A DNA stretch of 64,000 bases. Origin: Faecalibacterium duncaniae. GTDB taxonomy: Bacteria > Bacillota > Clostridia > Oscillospirales > Ruminococcaceae. Below, in pieces: positions 56,147-64,000 of the stretch; the first letter of the stretch is position 1, and each line of letters starts with the position of its first letter. The position numbers and the translations under genes were made by a program. The notes under the pieces are model-generated. The model made no database searches. It had not been told where the DNA came from and saw only the letters and a list, made by a program, of their open reading frames with translations. The stretch lies in contig NZ_CP048437.1 of the NCBI RefSeq assembly GCF_010509575.1, forward strand, positions 1,116,001 to 1,180,000. The letters are read 5' to 3'.

Positions 56147-57177
56147 ACAAACCGAACATTTCTGTGCGGCAGGGGTTTGCCCAAAGACACCGTCGCTCTG
56201 TTCTGGCAGCCGCTGTGCTCATCATTCTGAGCGTTGTTCTGGCTTGTCTGGTGATGACATGCGGCAACACTTACTATTCGTTGGCAGAAGTCTGGAAGAT
56301 TCTTACCAGTGAAGGGACAAAAGGAGCTGCATTTACCATCAAAACTCTCCGGCTGCCTAAAATGCTCATTGGAATTCTTGCTGGAATCGCATTCGGGGTG
56401 TCCGGAAACACATTTCAAACCTTGCTTCGGAATCCACTGGCAAGTCCGGATATTATTGGTGTTACAAGTGGAGCCAGTGCAGCAGCAGTGTTTTGTATTC
56501 TGATGCTCAAATGGAGCGGCGGTATCGTATCGCTCGTTGCTGTGTTGGCCGGACTTTTCGTCGCAGCGTTGATTTACCTGCTGGCGCGTGACCGACATGG
56601 CTGTTCCGGCAGTCGGATGATCCTGATTGGCATCGGAATGCAGGCTATGCTCAATGCCTTGATTTCATGGATGTTATTGAAAGGCTCTGAATACGATGTT
56701 GCCACAGCATTACGATGGCTGCGGGGCAGCTTGAATGGTGTCCAGATGTCAGATGTTCCGGTGCTGAGCATCACAGTTTTGGTAGGTGGCTTCATTTTAA
56801 TAGTGCTAAATCGAAGCTTGCAGGTTATGCAGTTGGGAGAAGAATACCCCATCACGCTTGGAGCGCCTGTCCAGCGTGTACGGTTGGGCTCCATTCTGTG
56901 CGCATTACTTCTTACAGCTGTGGCAACTTCTATCACTGGCCCCATCGCGTCCGTTGCTTTTCTGTCAGGTCCAATCGCATCAAGAATCGTTGGGAAAGGA
57001 CGTACCAATCTGCTTGCTTCGGCACTGGTAGGTGTGGTTCTAATTCTGGCTTCAGAGCTGGTAGGACAAAATCTCTTTGCAGTGCGATATCCGGTGGGTG
57101 TTATCACTGGAATTTTGGGTGCACCATATCTGCTGCTGCTCCTGCTGCAAATCAATAAGAAAGGAGAGCGTGTCTGA
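56143..57177 (+). CDS. FecCD-type iron-siderophore permease, subunit 2
   Basis: A 344-residue paralogue of the preceding permease: TLRLPKMLIGILAGIAFGVSGNTFQ, NPLASPDIIGVTSGAS, and the coupling loop GPIASVAFLSGPIASRIVG. Overlaps its neighbours by 4 bp and 1 bp, so the transporter genes are tightly coupled. Confidence 0.92.
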   Translation: MNKPNISVRQGFAQRHRRSVLAAAVLIILSVVLACLVMTCGNTYYSLAEVWKILTSEGTKGAAFTIKTLRLPKMLIGILAGIAFGVSGNTFQTLLRNPLASPDIIGVTSGASAAAVFCILMLKWSGGIVSLVAVLAGLFVAALIYLLARDRHGCSGSRMILIGIGMQAMLNALISWMLLKGSEYDVATALRWLRGSLNGVQMSDVPVLSITVLVGGFILIVLNRSLQVMQLGEEYPITLGAPVQRVRLGSILCALLLTAVATSITGPIASVAFLSGPIASRIVGKGRTNLLASALVGVVLILASELVGQNLFAVRYPVGVITGILGAPYLLLLLLQINKKGERV

Positions 57178-57965
57178 TGACAGAGCATACATTGCAAACT
57201 CAAAATCTCTCTGTGGGCTACGATGAAACCACCATCATTGAAGATTTGAATCTGGAAATCCCGGCTCACAAGGTTAGTGTGATCATTGGAGCGAACGGTT
57301 GCGGAAAATCCACCCTGATGAAAACCCTTTCACGGTTGCTGAAGCCCGAAAAAGGACAGGTGGTTCTGGACGGAAAAGCAGTTCACGGTTATCCTTCCAC
57401 GCAGCTGGCGCAGATGCTTGGACTTCTTCCCCAGTCTCCAACGGTACCGGAGGGAATCACGGTGGCAGATTTGGTCGCACGTGGACGATATCCATACCGG
57501 AAGTTCATGCAGAATATGACCAAAGAGGACTATGCCGCAGTTGAGGATGCTCTGGAACGGATGGGAATCACAGAACTGGCCAACCGATGTGTGGATGAGC
57601 TTTCTGGCGGTCAGCGGCAGCGAGTGTGGATTGCTCTGGCACTGGCGCAGGAGACAGACATTTTGCTGCTTGATGAGCCGACAACCTATCTGGACATTGC
57701 CTATCAGGTGGAAATTCTTGATTTGCTGACAGAGTTAAACCGCAGAAAGGGAACGACCATCGTAATGATTTTGCATGATGTGAACCTTTCTGCACGATAT
57801 GCGAATCATTTGTTTGCGCTCTGCCGTGGAAAATTGATTGCAGAAGGTAAACCGGCAGATGTCATTACAGAAGAGTTGATGCAAAAGGTGTATCAACTTA
57901 ATTGCATTGTTATGAAGGATCCACTTTCTGGAGCACCACTCATTGTACCAAAGGGAAAATACTGA
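57177..57965 (+). CDS. Iron-siderophore ABC transporter ATPase
   Basis: 262 aa, FecE/FepC type: Walker A GANGCGKSTLMK near 39-50, Q-loop LLPQSPT, signature LSGGQRQRVWIALALAQ, Walker B ILLLDEPTTYLDI, H-loop MILHDVN. It shares the last base of the permease stop codon. The set binding protein, two permeases and ATPase is complete. Confidence 0.94.
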   Translation: MTEHTLQTQNLSVGYDETTIIEDLNLEIPAHKVSVIIGANGCGKSTLMKTLSRLLKPEKGQVVLDGKAVHGYPSTQLAQMLGLLPQSPTVPEGITVADLVARGRYPYRKFMQNMTKEDYAAVEDALERMGITELANRCVDELSGGQRQRVWIALALAQETDILLLDEPTTYLDIAYQVEILDLLTELNRRKGTTIVMILHDVNLSARYANHLFALCRGKLIAEGKPADVITEELMQKVYQLNCIVMKDPLSGAPLIVPKGKY

Positions 57966-57985
57966 TAAACCAAATAATTAGGCAA

Positions 57986-58022
57986 ACCTCTCCTGACCAT
58001 GTGATGGCCGGGAGAGGTATTT
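57986..58022 (+). terminator. Terminator of the siderophore operon
   Basis: ACCTCTCC (57986-57993) pairs with GGAGAGGT (58011-58018), followed by ATTTT. Confidence 0.8.
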
Positions 58023-58131
58023 TGGGGCCTGTACCTGCCGCACAGGAGGCAACTGAAATTTTCTGAGACGTTCAGTATAACCTTTGAAGTTGATTTCAAG
58101 TCAATCCCTTTTTGAAATTTTATAGAAAGAC

Positions 58132-58182
58132 ATCCCGTCTGAGGGCAAAGCGAAGGTTTTGCTTTTCAGGCGGGATTTTTTT
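58132..58182 (+). terminator. Terminator-like hairpin at the start of the mobile block
   Basis: ATCCCGTCTGA (58132-58142) and TCAGGCGGGAT (58166-58176, one G-U pair) with seven T. Preceded by GAAAGACATC as at 52471-52479. Confidence 0.75.
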
Positions 58183-58517
58183 GCTTTTTGGGACTGTTGT
58201 ATACAATATATGGACTAAGAGGGTGGGTGACTTGGACTACGAGTCCATAAACTTTTGCTCGAAAGTACGATACACTATTGTCACGGCAGCGGCCCACCTC
58301 CGAAAGGGATCGGGAGCCGCAGCCGGGCGGACCTTGAAAATTGAATATGCAGCTTCAGGTACTTCCAGATAATGATACTTCCGTAATTCGCGGCCCGGTC
58401 ATAAAGAAGACGGGGTGGCCGAGAGGCCAATGGAGTGGTGCAAATCCAACGCCTGATTGTTTCCCTTTCTCAGGGGTGCCGGGGACAAATTAAGAGAAAC
58501 CATACAAAACCTTTTCC
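58183..58517 (+). other. Leader-like region of an integrative element, no confident gene
   Basis: Contains short in-frame stretches, the longest from TTG 58231 to TAA 58370-58372 (about 46 codons, DYESINFCSKVRYTIVTAAA), which lacks a good ribosome site and family. The segment with GGTGGCCGAGAGGCCAATGG near 58413-58432 mimics part of a tRNA but does not fold as one. Such long structured leaders precede the first genes of Tn1549-type conjugative elements; that comparison is inference. Confidence 0.35.
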
Positions 58518-58552
58518 AAACGCCGTTCGAGGGGAACCACGGACGGCGTTTT
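58518..58552 (+). terminator. Hairpin with T-run ahead of the Cys-rich ORF
   Basis: AAACGCCGT (58518-58526) and ACGGCGTTT (58543-58551), then TTTA. It lies just before the ribosome site of the next gene and may attenuate element transcription. Confidence 0.7.
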
Positions 58553-58579
58553 TATATATCAGCGAAAAGGAGTACGCAA

Positions 58580-58822
58580 ATGAACCGCAAGACCACAAAA
58601 AAGGTGGACGAATCCACCCTGACAACTTTGTGCGCCGTCTGCCGAGGGGCATTTTTGGACGCAAAGGACGTCCGGCTCCGCAGAGCCGACCCCAGGCAGC
58701 TCGTCAAGGATGTCTGCACGTATTGCCAGACACGATATGGGTTTGACTACTACGTTCAGCCCATTGTCCGTAAATCGAAAATGACCGGAAAGGAGAACCG
58801 ACGTGAAACTGAGCCAGCTTAA
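58580..58822 (+). CDS. Small zinc-ribbon-like protein of an integrative element
   Basis: ATG 58580 with AAAAGGAG upstream; 80 residues. Two CxxC pairs, LCAVCRG and VCTYCQTRYG, could bind zinc. It overlaps the ParB-like gene by 20 bp. Comparable small ORFs precede parB-like genes in clostridial conjugative elements; the function is unknown. Confidence 0.65.
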   Translation: MNRKTTKKVDESTLTTLCAVCRGAFLDAKDVRLRRADPRQLVKDVCTYCQTRYGFDYYVQPIVRKSKMTGKENRRETEPA

Positions 58823-58994
58823 AATTGACCCGGAGTTTCAAAGCAAAATTCCGCCGCTGCAGTTTGAGGAAGAACAGCAGCTTGAGCAGAACATCATTGC
58901 CGAGGGTCGTCTTCTGAATCCCATCATCACATGGAATGGCTACATTCTGGATGGGCACACCCCGTCTCCCTTAATTAAAGATATTGTTGGGTAA
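58803..58994 (+). pseudogene. ParB-like nuclease domain protein, interrupted by an inserted element
   Basis: The frame from GTG 58803 reads KLSQLKIDPEFQSKIPPLQF, LEQNIIAEGRL, then PIITWNGYILDGH, the ParB/Srx N-terminal domain up to its DGH motif. Where DGHxRY and the rest should follow, the sequence changes to a short unrelated tail and stops at 58994. The recombinase gene of the inserted element begins converging 10 bp later. Confidence 0.78.
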
Positions 58995-59004
58995 AAAAGA
59001 AAGG

Positions 59005-60627
59005 TCAGTCGATTTTGCCGATGAAGCGGTAGTAGATTTCTACTTCCTGCTCACGGCTTCCGTCCTCGCCCTTGACAGCTTCGTGGACGGTTATTTTTTC
59101 AATTAGAGTGTTCAGAAGTTCGGCGGTCAGCTCCACAGGGTTGACATACTGTTTCATCAGGGCAATCCACTTTTCAGCATCCGCTGCGGTCTGTACGGCG
59201 GCTTCCATCGTTTCGTGAAGCTGTCTTATTTTTGTTTCAAGCTCCTTTTGCTCGTTCTGGTACTTCTCGGACAGCATATTGAAGTTATACTCGGTTATGC
59301 GTCCGGCAGACCAGTCCTCATACATTTTAGCAAACAGCCCGTCAACCTCGGCTTTACGCTTCTCTGCCTTTTTCAGCTCCGCAGCCTGCTTTTTCTTCGC
59401 AGAGTTTCTTTCCCTGTCGCTGGCATTGAGCAGGCGTTTCAGCAGCTTGTCCTCGTCTTTCTGTGCCAGCATAGACCAGTATTGCAGTCTTGCAAGCACA
59501 TAGGCATACAGTACATCATAGCGGATATAGTGCATGGAACACTGGCGTAATCCCTGCCCGTTCTTGCTGCAATGGTAGTACCCGTATGGGTTCTTATTCT
59601 GCTTGTTTTCCCCATAGGCTAAAGACCATCCGCAGTCTGCACATTTTATCAATCCTGCGAAAATCTGTGTCGTACCGTTTCTGCGTTTCCTGCGTCTGCT
59701 TGCAATCAGCTCCTGAACTTTTTGGAACACTTCTTCAGAAATGATGGCTTCGTGGGTATTTTCCACACGATACCATTCTTCCTGCGGCTTCCGCACCTTT
59801 TTCTTGTTCTTGAATGAAATGTTGCTCTGCTTGTTGTGAATGCTGTGACCGATGTAGGTTTCCTCTTTCAAAATGCTCTTGACCTGTGCTATCGTCCACG
59901 CATAGGCTTTTTCTGCGGGCGCACCGGCGTAGATATTGGCGAAAGTCCCGTATCTTTCATAGTTCAGCCAGCCGGGGGTAGGTACTTTTTCCTCCACCAG
60001 AATCCGTGTAATGCTGGCGGCTCCACGCCCGTGTACAGCAAGGTCAAAAATCTTCTCTACAATCCAGCGTGTTTCCGGGTCGATCAGAAGATGACCTTTT
60101 TTGTCCGGGTCTTTTACATAGCCCAGCGGTGCATAGGCTCCATAGTGTGCGCCATTGGCAAATCTTGTGTGCATGGCAGCCTTGACCTTTTTGCTGGTCT
60201 GTCGGGCGTGCATTTCATTCAGGATGTTTAAGAACGGTGCAAGCTCGCTTTCTCCGTTGATGGTGTCCACATTGTCATTGATGGCAATGTAGCGTACTCC
60301 CTTGCTGGGGAAATAGATTTCCGTGTACTGACCGGTCAGGATATAGTTTCTTCCCAGACGGGATAAGTCCTTTGTGACAACGCAGTTGATTTTCCCGTCT
60401 TCGATGTCATCAATCATCCTTTGGAAACTTGGACGCTCGAAATTTGTCCCACTCCATCCGTCGTCAATGTACTCGTCTACAACGGTCAGCCCATGCTCTG
60501 CGGCATACTGTCTAAGCATCATGCGCTGGGTCTGGATACTGCCGCTTTCCCCCTGTAATTCATCGTCACGGCTCAATCTCAAATATAGTGCAGTGTTATA
60601 AATCGTTGTATTGTATGGTTGTTTCAC
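59005..60627 (-). CDS. Large serine recombinase (TnpX-like) of an integrative mobilizable element
   Basis: 540 aa from GTG 60627, seven bases after GGAGG. Resolvase domain with catalytic Ser19 (ALYLRLSRDDE) and TKDLSRLGRNY; recombinase domain (YGAYAPLGYVKDPDKKGHL); zinc ribbon (GLIKCADCGWSLAYGE); long coiled coil (about 400-480). It should catalyse excision and insertion of the element. Its 3' end lies at the junction with the broken parB gene, the usual arrangement. Confidence 0.92.
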   Translation of the reverse strand: MKQPYNTTIYNTALYLRLSRDDELQGESGSIQTQRMMLRQYAAEHGLTVVDEYIDDGWSGTNFERPSFQRMIDDIEDGKINCVVTKDLSRLGRNYILTGQYTEIYFPSKGVRYIAINDNVDTINGESELAPFLNILNEMHARQTSKKVKAAMHTRFANGAHYGAYAPLGYVKDPDKKGHLLIDPETRWIVEKIFDLAVHGRGAASITRILVEEKVPTPGWLNYERYGTFANIYAGAPAEKAYAWTIAQVKSILKEETYIGHSIHNKQSNISFKNKKKVRKPQEEWYRVENTHEAIISEEVFQKVQELIASRRRKRRNGTTQIFAGLIKCADCGWSLAYGENKQNKNPYGYYHCSKNGQGLRQCSMHYIRYDVLYAYVLARLQYWSMLAQKDEDKLLKRLLNASDRERNSAKKKQAAELKKAEKRKAEVDGLFAKMYEDWSAGRITEYNFNMLSEKYQNEQKELETKIRQLHETMEAAVQTAADAEKWIALMKQYVNPVELTAELLNTLIEKITVHEAVKGEDGSREQEVEIYYRFIGKID

Positions 60628-60657
60628 GGTTAAAAATCCTCCTTCTAAAAGAAACAA

Positions 60658-60705
60658 CCCACGCTTATACAATACTCGCTGGTACAAGTATATCATAAGC
60701 GTGGG
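60658..60705 (-). repeat. Inverted repeat upstream of the recombinase gene
   Basis: CCCACGCTTAT (60658-60668) and ATAAGCGTGGG (60695-60705), 26-nt loop, between the TnpW-like gene and the recombinase. It may be a regulatory hairpin or recombinase-related site. Confidence 0.65.
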
Positions 60706-60734
60706 CTGATTGACAGTCGTTATTCCGTATTTTT

Positions 60735-60920
60735 TCAGGAAGCGGCGGCAGCGTGCTGGATCACATCTTCCAGCAGGCTGTCAAGCGGCTTCCCATCCTG
60801 TGCGAAATGCTCCGATACCTTGATACGGACTTTCCCCATGACAAAATACTGGGTGCCGTCTTTTTCGGTAAGCAGGGTGCCGCTGTTTTTGTTATTGCTC
60901 TCGTTTTTGCTTTTTGCCAT
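60735..60920 (-). CDS. TnpW-like small transposon protein
   Basis: A 61-residue protein (MAKSKNESNNKNSGTLLTEKDG, then YFVMGKVRIKVSEHFAQDGK, then a Ser/Leu-Glu-Asp helix). This matches the transposon-encoded TnpW-type proteins found next to TnpX recombinases; the role is unclear, possibly accessory to excision or transfer. GAGGTAA lies upstream. Confidence 0.8.
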   Translation of the reverse strand: MAKSKNESNNKNSGTLLTEKDGTQYFVMGKVRIKVSEHFAQDGKPLDSLLEDVIQHAAAAS

Positions 60921-60996
60921 AGGCAGTTACCTCCATAAATGAAATATGCCCGACAAGGGAATGTCAGACAGGTGTACAGCCGCAGACTGTCTCCGT

Positions 60997-61270
60997 GTCA
61001 ACCAAACCGTGTCAACCGGCAGAAAAGACTTTGAAAACAATCCATAGGCGCTCTATTATTACTTTTTACTTTTTCTTTGATTTCTTGGTTGACATGGTTG
61101 ACAAAGGAGAGAAATGCCCCAAATATCAGGCTTTTCCCCGTCAACCGGCTGTCAACCAAAGCGTCAACCAAACTGTCAACCGGTGGCTTTTCAGAATGGA
61201 AGTTCCATTTGCCGGGCTTCTTCTTCCGTGATTTCCTGAAAACCGTCCCCCTCCGGCGGAGCTTGGTTGA
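60997..61270. repeat. Iteron-like field of nine GTCAACC repeats
   Basis: GTCAACC occurs at 60997, 61011, 61140, 61151, 61163 and 61175, and as its complement GGTTGAC at 61087, 61096 and 61264. The block at 61140-61181 has four copies spaced 11-12 bp, about one helical turn. It lies between TnpW and the vapE gene and runs into the 3' end of vapE. Likely a binding site array for the element's replication protein. Confidence 0.75.
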
Positions 61271-62588
61271 CACGCTCCCAGCCTTTTTGAGAACCGTATT
61301 TCTTATACCGCTTCGGGCTTTTGTAGGCTACCCAGCCCTGTATGATGCCGCCCGCAATGCCGGTATTCATAATCTCGCAGATTGCCCGTGTCTCCCAGTC
61401 TGCCGGGGAATTTAAGTTCCCCAGCGCTTCCTCATAAAGCTGCTTGGAACATACCCTGTCGCCGGTGTAGTCCTCCAAATAGGCGTAGATCATGCCGGCC
61501 TGTGTGTCTTCCTGCATAAAGTCCTGCTGGTGGGCGTTCAGGTATCGGTTCATTTCCATGCTGAATGACAGCTTATACTTCCCACTGCGATAAACCGTCA
61601 TGGCTTCCGCCCACATCTGTTCGATATACGCCCTCGCCGCCGCTTCATCGTCCAGTATGTGAACCTCCGCCCGTTCCGGGTACACCGTCACGGGGAGAAA
61701 GCGCCGGTTGCCGGTGCGGTCACGGGGCAAAAAGTCCTGCCGGTTGGTCGTCCCTCCAAATACACATTGCCGCAGCCGGTCTGCCGGATGTGTCTCATAC
61801 GGCACTTTGTAGGTTTCTTTCTGGCGGCTTAAGAATGACTTGATTTCCTCAATACTCTTGGCGTTGGCTGTGGCAATCATCTCCGACATCTCGATAATCC
61901 AATGCCCTTGCAGCTTGCGGTACACATTTTCATCGTCCAGCTTTTTCAAATCGTCTGAAAACCATTCGTCCCTGCCTGCCAGCAGCCGGAAAAAGGTAGA
62001 TTTCCCGGCTCCCTGACCACCAACCAGACAGAGCATGACCTCAAACTTGCTCCCCGGTCTGAATACCCGCCGGATGGCTCCCATCAGGAACAGTTTCAAG
62101 GCTTCATAGGTGTATTCGTCCGTATCGGCTCCCAGAAAGTGATGCAGGGCGTAACGGATGCGCTCTGTGCCGTCCCATTGCAGGCTGTTCAGGTAATCCC
62201 TGACTGGATGGTAGCGGTTTTCATTGGCAACAATCTTGATGGCGCTCTGCACCTTTTTCTCGCTGGTAAGCCCGTAATTTTCTTCCAGATACAAAAGCAG
62301 GTAGTTCATGTCCATGTCGGTCAGCGTGGTACTGGTGCGCTCCCAGCCCAGCGGCTTCACAATGTCAATCTGCTCCGTCAAAAGGTTCAGGCGCAGCGCC
62401 CCGCGAAACAGAGGGTCACGCTGGAACACCGTCAGGCAGTTTCGGATGCTGTTCTTCACGCCGCCTTTCTGCGTCCCCTCTAATGTTTCCCGGATTTCTG
62501 CCGGTGTCTGCGCCGGTTCCATTGTGTCCATCGTCCTTTTGACCGCTTCCTGCGTTTCCGGCGGCAAGCTCTGAAATTCGCAGTTCAA
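61191..62588 (-). CDS. VapE/virulence-associated E-type helicase
   Basis: 465 aa. An N-terminal helical region (to about 120) precedes a superfamily-3-like ATPase: Walker A LVGGQGAGKSTFFRLLAG, Walker B-like WIIEMSEMI, and TTNRQDFLPRDRTGNRRFLP. VapE proteins act with a primase to start replication of mobile elements. The start region overlaps the primase gene by 173 bp in another frame. Confidence 0.88.
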   Translation of the reverse strand: MNCEFQSLPPETQEAVKRTMDTMEPAQTPAEIRETLEGTQKGGVKNSIRNCLTVFQRDPLFRGALRLNLLTEQIDIVKPLGWERTSTTLTDMDMNYLLLYLEENYGLTSEKKVQSAIKIVANENRYHPVRDYLNSLQWDGTERIRYALHHFLGADTDEYTYEALKLFLMGAIRRVFRPGSKFEVMLCLVGGQGAGKSTFFRLLAGRDEWFSDDLKKLDDENVYRKLQGHWIIEMSEMIATANAKSIEEIKSFLSRQKETYKVPYETHPADRLRQCVFGGTTNRQDFLPRDRTGNRRFLPVTVYPERAEVHILDDEAAARAYIEQMWAEAMTVYRSGKYKLSFSMEMNRYLNAHQQDFMQEDTQAGMIYAYLEDYTGDRVCSKQLYEEALGNLNSPADWETRAICEIMNTGIAGGIIQGWVAYKSPKRYKKYGSQKGWERVNQAPPEGDGFQEITEEEARQMELPF

Positions 62589-63156
62589 GCCGCAACACCT
62601 CCTTTCCCTGTGCGGCGATCAATGCCGCTTTTTCTTCTATTTCTCCGTATAACAAAATATCCAAAAGGTATTCTGTGTAGCTTATCCTCTGCAACGCTTC
62701 CACAAAAAGAGGATGCCAGATGGCATCCTGCGGCTGTGGGGCGTGTGCTGTTTTCCAATGCTCCAGCAGGCGCAGATAATCGCATAGCACCCGGAAACAA
62801 TACCGTTCCGTTTCCTGAAATCTCTGCTCCGCTGATTTTTGTCGGGGCTGTGACCTGTTGTGACGCTTCCTATCTGGCGGCGCATTGCCGGATTTCTCAT
62901 AGGAAACGCCGAAGTCCTCCGCAAGCCTGACCGCAGCTTCCCGTTTCCCCAATCCATGCAGCAAAGCGGCCAAGTCGATCACATCCCCGGAAGCCCCGCA
63001 GCCGAAGCAGTAAAAGCGGCTGTCCACTTTCATGCTGGGCGTGCGGTCATTGTGGAATGGACAGCAGACCATGCCGTTTCTCCCCACCCGGATTCCATAG
63101 AATGAAGCAGCCTGCCGGGTGGTAACAGACTGTTTCACCGCTTCAAATACATTCAA
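62416..63156 (-). CDS. CHC2 zinc-finger DNA primase-like protein
   Basis: 246 aa. The zinc finger MVCCPFHNDRTPSMKV ... FYCFGCGASGDVIDL is the DnaG CHC2 motif at residues 29-62; the rest is charged and has no TOPRIM domain. It probably works with VapE as a primase-helicase for the element. Its last 57 codons overlap the vapE start in another frame. Confidence 0.85.
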   Translation of the reverse strand: MNVFEAVKQSVTTRQAASFYGIRVGRNGMVCCPFHNDRTPSMKVDSRFYCFGCGASGDVIDLAALLHGLGKREAAVRLAEDFGVSYEKSGNAPPDRKRHNRSQPRQKSAEQRFQETERYCFRVLCDYLRLLEHWKTAHAPQPQDAIWHPLFVEALQRISYTEYLLDILLYGEIEEKAALIAAQGKEVLRLELRISELAAGNAGSGQKDDGHNGTGADTGRNPGNIRGDAERRREEQHPKLPDGVPA

Positions 63157-63203
63157 ATGCTCCCTCCATAAAAATACTGGTAGCGGTAAAGCTGCCGGTT
63201 ATA

Positions 63204-64000
63204 TCATAGCTCCATCTCATGTTTCTTTCTCTGTACTGCCTGTGGCTGCTCCCTCCGGCGCAGTGCGGTATCTACGGCGTTCTGCACCTGCCGTAGCCGT
63301 ATGACTTCCTCCCGGAGTGGCTTGTGCTGCGGAGACAGTTCGGCATACTCTGTTTTTAACTGTGCGTATTCCTGTTTCCATGCTTTCAGGGCAATGGGTT
63401 TTCCGTCCAGTTTTTCTTTCAAAATACGGCGGGCGGCATAAAACAGCCGTAACTCCGCATCGTGGGATGTTTCAAATTTCTCCCTCTGTTTCTTAAACTT
63501 GATATTGTTCAATTCCGTATGAACAGGTTTTAGCCGCTGGTAATTCTCGCCCTCCCGTATCAATTCCTGCAATTCCTTTATCCGGGCAGATTTCTTTTTC
63601 ATGGAGTCGCTTAACGCTTCAAATTCTTCGTTGACAGAGGAAAGACGCTCCTGCAAATCCTCTAATGTGAGCAGCTTGTTTTCCGTCAGATAATTGACGG
63701 CTTCGGCAAACTGCTTTAAGTTTCCGGTTCTGGCTTTATTGCTCCATGCCCCTGCGTTGCGCTGGTTGTAATAAGCGATCAACAGGTCGGCAAGGCTCGG
63801 TGTCTGCGGTTTGGAAAGTTCTTCTTTTACCTCTGCCATCCAGACAAACAGGGCTTTGATCTTCTTCCTCACATCCTGCATGAGCCGGTTGGTGGCTTTA
63901 ATCCAGCGGTTCAGTTCCCCTTTCTCGGTGCGGATGCCCTTTGCTTCCATCTGCCGGACATTAGCTCCCTCGTGGACAGTAGGTATCAGGTCAAGCCCCT
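63204..64000 (-). CDS. MobA/MobL-type relaxase, C-terminal part (runs off the window)
   Basis: The frame is open from the right edge (64000) to the stop at 63204. At the edge it reads GLDLIPTVHEGANVRQMEAK, then GIRTEKGELNRWIKATN, the end of a MobA/MobL relaxase catalytic domain, followed by a long basic coiled-coil region. Relaxases nick at oriT to start conjugative transfer, so this element is mobilizable. The catalytic Tyr and His residues lie beyond the window. Confidence 0.82.
   Translation of the reverse strand, partial: GLDLIPTVHEGANVRQMEAKGIRTEKGELNRWIKATNRLMQDVRKKIKALFVWMAEVKEELSKPQTPSLADLLIAYYNQRNAGAWSNKARTGNLKQFAEAVNYLTENKLLTLEDLQERLSSVNEEFEALSDSMKKKSARIKELQELIREGENYQRLKPVHTELNNIKFKKQREKFETSHDAELRLFYAARRILKEKLDGKPIALKAWKQEYAQLKTEYAELSPQHKPLREEVIRLRQVQNAVDTALRRREQPQAVQRKKHEMEL

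Noticed and set aside
58405..58460. tRNA-Leu/Ser-like sequence GGTGGCCGAGAGGCCAATGG
   Set aside because: Only a D-arm-like fragment; no acceptor stem, anticodon arm or T-arm can be paired around it.
60997..61181. CRISPR-like short repeats
   Set aside because: The GTCAACC units are 7 bp, lack spacers of constant length and occur in both orientations; no cas genes are present. An iteron array fits better.

Overview
The window looks like a chromosomal segment of a GC-rich gut Firmicute of the Oscillospiraceae, most probably Faecalibacterium or a close relative. This is inferred from gene content (DapL-type lysine/peptidoglycan synthesis, MreBCD/PBP2, GH13 and GT35 glycogen enzymes, a GPH sugar transporter), from high-GC codon use in the first 34 kb, and from the style of the intergenic repeats. 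No rRNA, tRNA or CRISPR array was found.

Core part, about 1-35.2 kb. In order: the tail of a probable decarboxylase sodium-pump locus; dapL and dapF (minus strand); acpP; proS; a YtrA-type GntR regulator with an ABC transporter; mgtE behind an attenuator-like leader; an XRE-zinc ribbon-GNAT fusion; a YhcH-family protein; an SPFH/NfeD pair; a GH13 glucosidase and glycogen phosphorylase; zapA and a U32 protease-like enzyme; dut-maf; mreBCD-PBP2; mgsA; a nitroreductase; then an AraC regulator divergent from a transporter/esterase/ene-reductase operon. Seven copies of a MITE-like inverted repeat (ends of the form CCTCTCAG...CTGAGAGG) lie between these genes and none was noticed after 33.6 kb, so the rest of the window seems to have a different history.

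Accessory part, about 35.25-64 kb. It opens with a sigK-like gene cut at the Ile-Glu-Asn codons, the position used by the sigK-intervening (skin) elements of spore formers, and joined to a large serine recombinase gene. Wreckage of a conjugative element follows: a truncated repA, an AAA/DUF4143 ATPase and a topB stub. Then come small adaptive genes (TudS/DUF523, a truncated HAD phosphatase, a pentapeptide-repeat protein, Pth2) and a compact cluster pointing to ADP-ribose chemistry: a DUF5131 protein facing a macrodomain-HTH protein, a VWA protein and an ADP-ribosylglycohydrolase. Next are an Hsp20 gene under a degenerate CIRCE operator, a YitT protein preceded by a PPC-domain stub, a zinc alcohol dehydrogenase, adenine deaminase, an HD hydrolase and a string of broken genes (NUDIX, Fic, AraC). 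A LacI regulator then diverges from a complete four-gene siderophore uptake operon.

The last 6 kb is a nested mobile element. A ParB-like gene of an older conjugative element is interrupted by an integrative mobilizable element carrying a TnpX-type serine recombinase, a TnpW-like small protein, an iteron-like repeat field, a VapE-type helicase, a CHC2 primase and a relaxase that runs off the end of the window.

Most promising leads: the leader peptide/terminator/antiterminator ahead of mgtE, the skin-like insertion in sigK, the macro-VWA-ARH cluster, the CIRCE-controlled hsp20, the dispersed repeat family and the iteron field beside the primase/helicase genes.
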